From an uncultured Oscillospiraceae bacterium (GTDB lineage: Bacteria > Bacillota_A > Clostridia > Oscillospirales > Oscillospiraceae): a DNA stretch of 15,997 bases. Positions 1-8,100 of the stretch are shown here, piece by piece (positions within the stretch are counted from its first letter, which is position 1; each line of letters starts with the position of its first letter). Made by a program: the position numbers and the translations under genes. A model generated the notes under the pieces. The model made no database searches and had not been told where the DNA came from. It saw nothing but the letters and a program-made list of their open reading frames with translations. The stretch is from assembly GCA_934589325.1 (NCBI GenBank), contig CAKTNU010000013.1, positions 1 through 15,997 on the forward strand. The letters are read 5' to 3'.

Positions 1-225
1 CAGCATCCCTCTGCTGCGTGCCGCCTCCGCGATGCCGAGCCACTCATCGGCCGTCAGCTCACGGCCGCGGCGCCGCTGCTCTTCGGGCGTCAGGTGGACA
101 TAGCACATGCGGCAGTTGAAATTGCAGCGTGCGGTCAGCTCAAAATTGCCGGACAGCGGCGTCCCGTCGCGGCAGGCCTTGGCATGCAGATAGCTCGAAA
201 GGCGCGGCTCGATGCTGTTGTCCAT
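1..225 (-). CDS. Radical SAM enzyme, N-terminal 75 residues only (cut by window edge)
   Basis: Only the N-terminus is present; the reading frame is still open at base 1. Residues about 33-40 read CNFNCRMC, a CX3CX2C motif that binds the [4Fe-4S] cluster used to cleave S-adenosylmethionine. It is preceded by a short beta-strand-like FELTAR, as is usual in SPASM/peptide-modifying radical SAM proteins. The ATG at 225 is chosen because GGGAGATG lies a few bases upstream; that ribosome binding site overlaps the end of the kinase gene, whose stop codon is only 4 bases away, implying translational coupling. As the last visible gene of an operon holding a small Cys peptide and an HprK-like kinase, it is plausibly a peptide maturase, but the SPASM/C-terminal part that would confirm this is outside the window. 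The radical SAM assignment is firm; the substrate is inference. Confidence 0.9.
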   Translation of the reverse strand, partial: MDNSIEPRLSSYLHAKACRDGTPLSGNFELTARCNFNCRMCYVHLTPEEQRRRGRELTADEWLGIAEAARSRGML

Positions 226-229
226 TATA

Positions 230-1069
230 TCATCTCCCGGTTTTCATTAATTCGTTCTGCAGCGCTGTCACTGCGCCCTCGTCCTTGCGGCAGTCCAACC
301 GGAGCACCGGCAGGCTGCTGACGAGCCGGGCGGCAAGCTCCGTCATTGCTGACGCGGAGTCCGCATCCCACGGGTAATACGCGCACTGGTTAAGGATGCG
401 CATGAACGCCTCGCGCTTTGCCGGGACCGACACGCGGTTCACCGCCGCCTGCTCGGGCAGGATGACCGCCCGTATCGGTGCGCTGACATTCTCGCATATC
501 CGCGAGGTGCCGGAGTAGAAGATGCCGTGGGCATACCCGGCGTTCACATCGACGAGCGCCCTGTCGCCGTTGATCACCCGCGCCGAGGCATACCTGCGCC
601 ACAGCTCCGCCTGCGTGCTCTTCCCTATCCCGCTGACGCCGGAGAACAGCAGCGCGTCCCCTTCGGCGCGCAGGACATAGGAGCTGTGCAGGATAAGCAT
701 CCCCCGCGCCGCGAAAATATCAAACAGATCTGCCGCGGCGAATACCGTAAAGCCAGACGTCTGTCCCCGCGACTGCTCCGTCAGCCACAGCTCCGATTTA
801 TCACCGTCCGTCACGCACAGCGAAAACGGCTTGTCCGCATAAACATTGAGCGTATAGCGCGCACTGCCGCGCTGCCAGCGATATGTCGTCCCGTTATCCG
901 ACGCATCCGGCGGCGCCGTCGGCAGTGATGCGTGATACTCAACATATATCGTATGGCAGACGTCACCCTCGGCAGATGCAAACGGAGCGCAGACCCGGCT
1001 GGGTTCAAGCGGATCGGGCGTTTCAACGCGGAAGCATATGCTCCCGAAGCGGAAAAACTCACGGAACAT
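230..1069 (-). CDS. HprK-like P-loop kinase (HPr serine kinase-related protein)
   Basis: A predicted cytoplasmic protein of 279 residues from the ATG at 1069. It has a Walker A loop GVSGIGKST at about residues 144-152, preceded by an LHSSYV strand (about 127-132) and followed by VINGDRAL (about 165-172), where HprK-related proteins carry an acidic Mg/phosphate-site residue. This layout matches the HprK-like kinases found beside radical SAM and RiPP genes rather than true HprK: the canonical N-terminal HprK domain is replaced by an unrelated region of about 110 residues. Related enzymes phosphorylate serine in proteins or, in some lasso-peptide clusters, in the peptide itself; the target here is unknown. 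The start codon overlaps the end of the membrane-protein gene by 11 bases, with only a weak upstream ribosome binding site, so it is probably translated by coupling. An in-frame TTG at 1078 is a possible alternative start. Confidence 0.82.
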   Translation of the reverse strand: MFREFFRFGSICFRVETPDPLEPSRVCAPFASAEGDVCHTIYVEYHASLPTAPPDASDNGTTYRWQRGSARYTLNVYADKPFSLCVTDGDKSELWLTEQSRGQTSGFTVFAAADLFDIFAARGMLILHSSYVLRAEGDALLFSGVSGIGKSTQAELWRRYASARVINGDRALVDVNAGYAHGIFYSGTSRICENVSAPIRAVILPEQAAVNRVSVPAKREAFMRILNQCAYYPWDADSASAMTELAARLVSSLPVLRLDCRKDEGAVTALQNELMKTGR

Positions 1070-1793
1070 AGGTAACAAACATCACACGGCTCTCGCCGCC
1101 GCGGAAGTGCAGCGCCGTACCGCTGACCGTGGTGCCGGGCGCGATAGACGATATCCCGGTACGGTAGGTAATGCCGCCCATATAGCTGTCACCCTGTACG
1201 GACTTGTAGTACACGTAAAGCTGGCTTATCTCGGCGTCGGTATTATTCGTGACGTATATCACGCCGTCCTCCGCATCGACTGACACCGCGTCCTCGCACA
1301 TAGACATTCCGCCGTCAAACTCGGCATAGGTCGTCATCTCTCCCTTGAAGCCGGTCAGCTCCTCGGGCATAGCCTGCTTTGACTGCTCGAGCACACGGAC
1401 GGTCGCTCCTGCCGGAAGCGTAGTAAAGTCAAAATCGTATTTCTCCTCGCCGCGGCTGAGCACAACGTGTGCGTACTGCACATCGGAGCTGCCCTCATTC
1501 GTGATAAAGACGCTGAACACGCCGGATACTGCCTCGTCGCTGCCGTCCTCGACGAAAATGCCGGTGTAGCTCTCGGCCTTTGTGACCTTGAGTCCGCTGC
1601 CGAGCCATACCGTGTCAAATTCCGCCTTCGGCTCCGGCGTTTCAGCGGCGGGGACGGGCGTGGGCATCGGAGTCGGCTCTGCGGTCGGCTGCGGAGCGCC
1701 GCCATGCGAGGCGCGGGCGGCGACTATCATCACCGCCAACAGCAGCGCGGCAATAAGAAGGACTATCAGGAGAAGCCTGTTTTTCTTTTTCAT
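1059..1793 (-). CDS. Membrane-anchored extracytoplasmic protein, unknown family
   Basis: A protein of 244 residues. A basic tip (MKKKNR) is followed by one strongly hydrophobic helix at about residues 6-26, with no lipobox cysteine, so it is an N-terminal membrane anchor or uncleaved signal. Next comes a Pro/Thr/Glu-rich linker at about 33-58 with PTPMPTPVP, then an extracellular region of about 185 residues. That region has alternating hydrophobic strands and phrases such as VFITNEGSSDVQYAHV and VIYVTNNTDAEISQLYVYYK, which look like two similar beta-sandwich halves. The ATG at 1793 is chosen because GGAGAG sits 6-7 bases upstream. An in-frame ATG at 1850 would add 19 residues but lies inside a strong RNA hairpin and has no good ribosome binding site. 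I do not recognise the family. Position in the operon suggests a role at the membrane connected with the small peptide or the giant surface protein, for example export, sensing or protection; that is inference. Confidence 0.85.
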   Translation of the reverse strand: MKKKNRLLLIVLLIAALLLAVMIVAARASHGGAPQPTAEPTPMPTPVPAAETPEPKAEFDTVWLGSGLKVTKAESYTGIFVEDGSDEAVSGVFSVFITNEGSSDVQYAHVVLSRGEEKYDFDFTTLPAGATVRVLEQSKQAMPEELTGFKGEMTTYAEFDGGMSMCEDAVSVDAEDGVIYVTNNTDAEISQLYVYYKSVQGDSYMGGITYRTGISSIAPGTTVSGTALHFRGGESRVMFVTYVP

Positions 1794-1811
1794 AAATTCT
1801 CTCCAAATACG

Positions 1812-1848
1812 GAACAAATGCCCCGCCCTAACGGGCAGGGCATTGTTC
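1812..1848 (-). promoter_or_regulatory. Intercistronic hairpin between peptide gene and membrane-protein gene
   Basis: In the minus-strand transcript GAACAA + TGCCCTGCCC pairs with GGGCGGGGCA + TTGTTC around a GTTA loop. This gives 16 paired bases with one G-U wobble and a single bulged base. It starts 12 bases after the stop codon of the small peptide gene. It is not followed by a real U-run (TGTTCCGTATTT is not a clean tract), so it is more likely an mRNA-stabilising or processing hairpin, or a leaky terminator, that could make the peptide more abundant than the genes downstream. Confidence 0.7.
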
Positions 1849-1859
1849 ATATTGTTTGT

Positions 1860-2099
1860 TCAGGATGTGAATACGTTAGTATCTGGGAACGGATTGTGAT
1901 AGCAAATTTTGTTATCGCCATCAACGGGAGTATAGTTGCATCCAATACTCTCTGTAAATGTTATTATATCCGTATCTGGATCCGTCACTTTGCAGTCTCC
2001 GGAGGAGTGATGCGAGATCAACTGGCAGCCATTTGCTATACTTGAACTAAGTTCGAAGCTTTCGAAGTAAGCCTGAGGCTTCACATATTTCTTTTTCAT
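1860..2099 (-). CDS. Small four-cysteine peptide, candidate RiPP precursor
   Basis: A 79-residue product. The N-terminus is basic and leader-like (MKKKYVKPQAYFESFELSSS), continuing IANGC to the first cysteine at residue 25. The remaining 54 residues are polar, rich in Asp, Thr, Ser and His, with further cysteines at 36, 54 and 66 (GDCK, IGCN, KICYHN). There is no signal peptide or membrane helix, so export would need a dedicated route or leader removal. The ATG at 2099 is chosen over an upstream extension because AAGGAAGGAG lies about 12 bases before it, between this gene and the stop codon of the giant gene. Short proteins with this KPxxxFExFELSxxIAxGC-like start are familiar beside radical SAM and HprK-like genes in Clostridia. 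The neighbours, a membrane protein, a kinase and a radical SAM enzyme, support a modified-peptide role. The gene is well supported; the precursor role is inferred. Confidence 0.78.
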   Translation of the reverse strand: MKKKYVKPQAYFESFELSSSIANGCQLISHHSSGDCKVTDPDTDIITFTESIGCNYTPVDGDNKICYHNPFPDTNVFTS

Positions 2100-2119
2100 G
2101 TTTACTTCACGCTCCTTCC

Positions 2120-5100
2120 TTAGAACCAGCGGCCAAACAGATCGTCGAGCCAATCCCTTATCGGGCTTGCAGACTTGACAACAAGCGTTGTGGTGTAGGT
2201 CTTCTCGCTGACTGCTCCGTCGTTGTCGATCGCGACTATTTCGTAATCTGCCGTCTGTGCGTTATCCACAGTGTAGGTAAATACATGATAGGTCACGCGT
2301 TTTGCGTTCCAGCTCCAGCCGGTACGCTCGGTGCGGGTCTGATAGCTCTCTATCGGCTCACCGCCGTTGACGCTTATTGCGGTCACGTCCTCGGAGGTCT
2401 TGACGGTCAGCACCGCACGGCCGCCCTGACGAACCTTGTTCCAGCTCATGCTGACGGAATCCGGCTCGAAGGTCTTCTCCTGCGGAGGCTCAATGCCCAG
2501 CATGCTCATCAGCACGGCGGGTGCCTCGCTGACGACCGCATCGTCGACCAGCGCCGCCGCAGTATTGCCGTCCGGGTCGGTCTTATAGGTTATCTTGATG
2601 TTGGTCAGCGAGAGGATGTTGTCACCGACATTCGCAACGACGATAACGCCGGATTCCTGACCGTTGTTCGGCCAGATGATGCGGTGAGTTATGGTGTAGT
2701 ACATCTCGGTCGCGGTGGCGATCTCGGTGACTGTACCGTTATTCACCTGAGCCTTTGCAGTTCCGGTAGGAGCCTTCGCCGCTATCTGGATAGCCGCAAT
2801 ATTGCTGGAGTCCGCATTCAGCTTGAATGCGATCGCCTGATTCGCTGCAAGATAGACCTCATTATTCGGGCCGAAGTTGGTGTAATCGCCAAGCTCCGCT
2901 GCACCGTTGCCGTCGACAAAAACAATACCCTTTGCACTTGCCGGATCGACACTCAGCGACTTGGAATCGATGAGCTGATTGCGCAGTTCGATGATCTGCG
3001 GCCAGCCCTCGTTGTCCGCCTTGTATGCATCGCCTATCGTGCCATCCGGATTTTCCCCGGCCGGGTCGTATATGCGAACCGCATCAAGATAGAAGTCATA
3101 GCTGCCGGAGGCATCCGCATTATTGTGGTCATATGCAGAAGAATACTTTATAGTCAGCTTCACCGTATAGGTACCATAAGGCAGCCCCTGGCCGCGAACA
3201 ACCGGTATCTGATACAATGCGTTCTCTGTATCGCTCGTAACAGTCCACTTGTAGTTCTTTGTGTAGGTAACATCACCGGACTGTTCGGGCTTTCCATCGA
3301 GTTTTGCGCCCTCAGGGAGGCTATCTACCTTTTCGCATGTGTTGTGCCAGTTATTGCTGTCATCAAGTGTCCAAGTATATTTGTTGAAGCCATCATCACT
3401 GCGTATATAACCGTAGTATGTATCAACAGCCCAATTCTTTTTCACTTTTTCGCCGTTTGCCTTTGTACCTTCAACATCAACAAGCAGCAAGCCCGTATCC
3501 TTGCTTGTGAGGGATATGAGGTCAAAGCCGGTGCCGGTGAAGGTGAAGGTGGCGGTGGGAGGATTGGAATTGGTCGTCTTTGTGACCGTGGTCTTCATCG
3601 CGCTGCCGAGGGAGTACGCGCTGCACTTCTTATATGCCGCGTCGTAGCCGTAGACGTTATTCGCGTCGTAGGCGGCGAGGCTGAACTGGCCGGGGCGGTC
3701 CTCCTGCTGGGTTATGCCGTCCTCGGTCTGGCCGATTTGTTCCCAACCATCGCTGAACTTTACGAAGCTGTCCTCGTAATAGATGTTCGCGGCGGGGATA
3801 ACGGTCACGGTGGAGTAGTAATAATTGTTGTCGCTCGCAAGACTGGCCTGTGCGGAGTAGGCAAAGGTCTCGACCTCGTTCATCATCATTCCGCTCGGAG
3901 TGTAGCGCACCTTGCTGCCGTTCACTGCCGCGGAGCCGAACTTGCCTTCAACCGTGGTACCAAATCCGGTCGCCAGCGCCGATGTGCCGGTGGTCGGGAG
4001 TCCTTCCACAGAACCGCTGATGCCCGCGACGGTCGCATTTTCGCCGAGGATATCGTTGCCGAGGACACTGATGTCCACGGGCAGGCCGAAGTCGATAACA
4101 ACGCTGTCCGGCACGCAGCCGATCACGTACTTAACGGCGAACCACACAACGGTGTGCGTGTAGTCGTTCGCGCCGCTGTTGACATTCTCGGAATCGACCT
4201 CATTCGTGACTGCGGAGGAATCATTCGCATCATACTGCGCGACATAGGTCGTCGCCACAGCTTGTCCCTTGGTTATTGTCCAGGAACCTCCGCCGGTACC
4301 GGAGTTGACGCTGACTTTGTATGCGGCGGTTTCATCGAACAGCTCATAGCCTGCCGGGAGCGCATTCTTCGCGACAACTTCCGCATCTATAGCCTGTGCG
4401 CTGTTCAGCAGGACCTCGCTGTAGACCACGGGCTGGGTGATCTTTACGGCGTTGGCGAAGGAGCCGATCGCGCCGGTGGTCTGGTTGACGATGGGGCTGC
4501 CATTGCCGTCCACGAGGTAGAACGCATAGCTGACGTTCGCGCTCTTCCAAGGCATGACAGGCGAAACGGTGTCCTTCTGCGCGTCGTGATCCAGCCAGTT
4601 CTTGTAGTTCAGGACTGCGGACTCGTTGGTCGGGTAGCTGCCCGCGCCGCGGGTGCCCTCCATGGAGCCGGTCAGGTAGACATAGTAGGTAAGGACCTGC
4701 TCGTCCTCGGTTATGTCGCCGACATTCCAGTAGAAGGTCTCGGTGGTGAGATCGTAGGTAAAGAGCTTGGCGTTTATCTTGCCGTCGGTCAGGATATTGG
4801 TCGTGCTGCCGACCTTGTCACTGTAAGCCTCGGTGCCGTCGGCATTGAAGGTCACAGTCTCCTGAATAGTCTTGGGGGTATTGCTCTTACGGGTACCGAC
4901 CATATTCTCGGTAACTTTTACGCCGCCGACCGTCTTGCCGACCTCGCTCTTCTTGTAGAGCTCATAGGTGCTGACGGTTATCTGGGAGCTTCCAACTTTT
5001 TCATTATTGTTGTTATAGAAGTCACCCAGCTTCAGGTCATACGCCTCGCCGAGCTTATCGGTAAAGACGGCGTTCTGACCGGCCTTCTTGACGTTGGACG

Positions 5101-8100
5101 CGATCTGCTGGAAAGCATCATCAAGTCCGGCAGCTGTATCGGTAATATACAGATAGCTGCTATCGGTCGCGATCTTTCCAAGCAGGTTTCTCTGCGACTC
5201 AACCGTAACAACGCCATCCTGCTCCAGGCAGAAGCCTATTGCATACATTTTTGCACCGAGACCCGGTACATCGGTAAGGTAAGCATTGCTGCCGCTGGTA
5301 TTCTTAGTTTTGTCGATAACTGTATAGGTGCTGCTCGTGTCACCCTTCACAGCTTCGGCCCAACGGTTCTTATTTCCGTCACCATTGTAGAAATAGCTGT
5401 GAGTGCCTGTCGCGTTGTTTGCCGTACCGTCGAGCCAGTTCTTCCAATATACGTCAGTATCGCTGTATCCCGACTGCGCACTATAGAAGTTATACTGGAA
5501 CGGTGCGCCGTCAGACATGAACACTACGTAGAGGTCGCGGTCAACCCCGTTAGCTTTGTTCTCTTCCGTTATCGATTCAGCAAGCTGATAGGTATAGTAG
5601 AACGCTGCATCGTAGTTTGTACCATTTCTTACTTTTATGCTTCCTGCAAGATTTTCTCTAGATTCTGCGGTGCTGTACTCTGTTGCAGACACAAACGCTT
5701 TGGCCGTGTAGGAGGCGTTGCCGGTAAATACTGTGGTATTGCTCTGAATACCGCTTCTGATCGAACCATAGGGCATATGGTCATCAGTTTCAAGATACAG
5801 CGGGCTGTTGCTTGAATACTCATAGCCGTTGAAGTCCGCAATCGCTACCCGTATATCGGGTACGGTACCCGTCGTGCCGTCCTTCTCGTTAAAGGTCGCA
5901 AGCATATTCTTGACCGATTCCCGAAGAACCTCAATTCGGGTGCTGGTGCTATTTCTCAGATCGGTGCCCATCGAGCTGGAGGTGTCAAGCATAAGGATAA
6001 CATCGACGCCCTTCTTCATGGGAACGCCGACGGTAGAGAGCTCCACCTTCGCTACGCCGGTATTCTGAAAATCAACGCCCTGTCCGGTCTTTTCAACACG
6101 TACCGAACCCTCATCCGGATACTCCGGATATTCGTTCTCCGCAGGCTTTTCATTAACGATGACCGTATATGTAACACCGCCGACCTTTACTATAGTCGTA
6201 CCGGCGCTCGTTCCGGTGAATACCACCGTTGTGGACGCAGGTGTCGACGAGGTTATGAGCGGGATGTAAACTTCACCGGTCCCACTTTCTTTCGTTGCCG
6301 CAAAATAATTTTTAGTGCCGTTTAAATCGCCTGTTGTGGTATATACAAGCTGATATTTACCGCTGTCAGTATAATATTTGGCATATACTTCATTGTAATT
6401 TCCATTAACATTCTTGTACGTGCCCGTTTTTTTCCAATCAGTATCTGTCGCAGCGTCTTTGATTCTTACCTGTGCATCAACATAGCTTACATCGCCGACC
6501 TGTGCATCCTTTCCGTTGAGCGTGATGTTGGCAATGCCGTCAGCAGAGGACTCATAGTCTGTATAATTGCCGCCGCTTATGGTGTCGCTCTTGGTTTGGC
6601 CTACGGTCAGTACGATCGTCTTTTCGTTTGTGCTTGTACCGCCGCTGGTCAGTTTATATATGCGGAACGGTGCAGGCGTATTTTTATATCCATTTATTAG
6701 CTCTCTGTTGTTATAGTTCAGTACCGCAGCGCCGGTATATGGAAGTGTCGTCGAGAATGTGAAGTTTTCGCCGCTCTTCGCTAATGCAAACGAGCTGCCC
6801 GTTTCTGCAAAGGTGGTAATAATCCCCTTATACAATGTTCCCAGCAGCTTAACATAGCGTCCCTCGCTGTTGCCAAGCAGCCAATTACCGCTGCTCCCGG
6901 TCAGCGTCCATTCATAAGCCTCGTACTCATCGCCGCTTATGGTGTCACTCCCCGCAGCAGTGGTGATCTCAACATCAAAGCCTATTCTATAGCTGTTGCT
7001 GGTGCCGCCCTGAATGATTTTAGGCAGCACGAAGCGTGTATCATATGTCTTATTGCCGCCGGTGTCAGCAACACCGTCATATACGAGAAGATATCTGCCG
7101 CCGCTGACTATTTCGCTCCCATCGGTTACAAGAGTGTATGTACGATCAAGCGGAGCAACGGAAGAATCCTTGACAGTGAGCTTAATCGATACGCTTGTTT
7201 CGGCATTGCTTGCAGTTATTGTGACCTCGCCGACCTTGCCCGTGAAGGTTACAAGGCCATTCTCTACTGCCGCTATTGCAGGGTCACTGCTCGTCCACTC
7301 TGTCGGCACAAAATTGTTCGCTGTGACTGTGACAGATTTGGTACCGGCAAGGTCAATTACCGTGCTCTCTACGCTAAGATATGGCTTTGCAGCCGGACTT
7401 GTCAGCCAAACTGTCTGCGGGCTTGCAACGACCGTTGTATCCGGGTCATAATTACCGTTAGCCTTTTCACTCCACTTCTCATTTGTAACTCCGGCAGATT
7501 TCAGATTATGGAGTCCATTCGCATCATATCGCGAAATCGTCACTGCACCGTTGGATATCTGGAACGCGGTCATGGTGAGCGTTGTTTCCGCACCGGTGTT
7601 TTCCTGAGCATAATAGCCGACATAGCCTGCGTTCATATATGTGAAATTGAGGGTCTTCGATTCCCAGGTTTTTTGGCTTGTCGCAATATTTATGCTATTG
7701 CCCGCTTCCAGGTACACGCTGCTGCCGCCGAGATAATCATCCCAGCCGTTAGAGTGGTCATGGCCGAACAGATAGAAAATATTCAGCCCGTCTGCAGCCG
7801 CGCTGTTGAGGACATCAAATATATATCCTGCATACTGGCCGTCGCCCTCTCTGTATGTACGCATTGAATAATGCAGAGGCAGATGAGCGACAACAAATAT
7901 GGGACGGCTATCCAGCGCTTTTACTCTTCCGTCAAGATAGCTTTCAAGGTTTGCAGCCGTCTGCTTTACTCTGTTCTCGTTGTTATAGGGTCCCCACATA
8001 TAGTCATCTTCATCGATGACATATACGATATACCCGTTGTATTCATGCGCTCCGGGTCCGGTCAGTCCGCCAGTCCCCTGCGGATTTTGATCATGGTTAC

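Noticed and set aside
1812..1848. Intrinsic terminator ending the operon after the peptide gene
   Set aside because: The hairpin is strong but no U-run follows, and three more genes continue on the same strand with overlapping or 4-base junctions and no better promoter in front of them.
1794..1850. Longer start (ATG at 1850) for the membrane-anchored protein
   Set aside because: This ATG lies within the 16-base hairpin and would put 19 extra residues before a typical KKK-hydrophobic signal anchor; the ATG at 1793 has GGAGAG at good spacing.
1..2099. Lasso-peptide cluster with a peptide kinase
   Set aside because: The HprK-like kinase recalls such clusters, but no B- or C-protein (protease or asparagine-synthetase-like cyclase) is visible. 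A radical SAM enzyme is present instead, and the peptide has four cysteines, which is not typical of lasso precursors.
2285..5815. A 1176-codon open frame on the plus strand, antisense to the giant gene
   Set aside because: It lies wholly opposite a gene with a clear signal peptide and recognisable domains. Its translation has no recognisable domain, is unusually rich in Ile, Val, Arg and Cys, and has no convincing ribosome binding site. It is an antisense by-product of codon usage.
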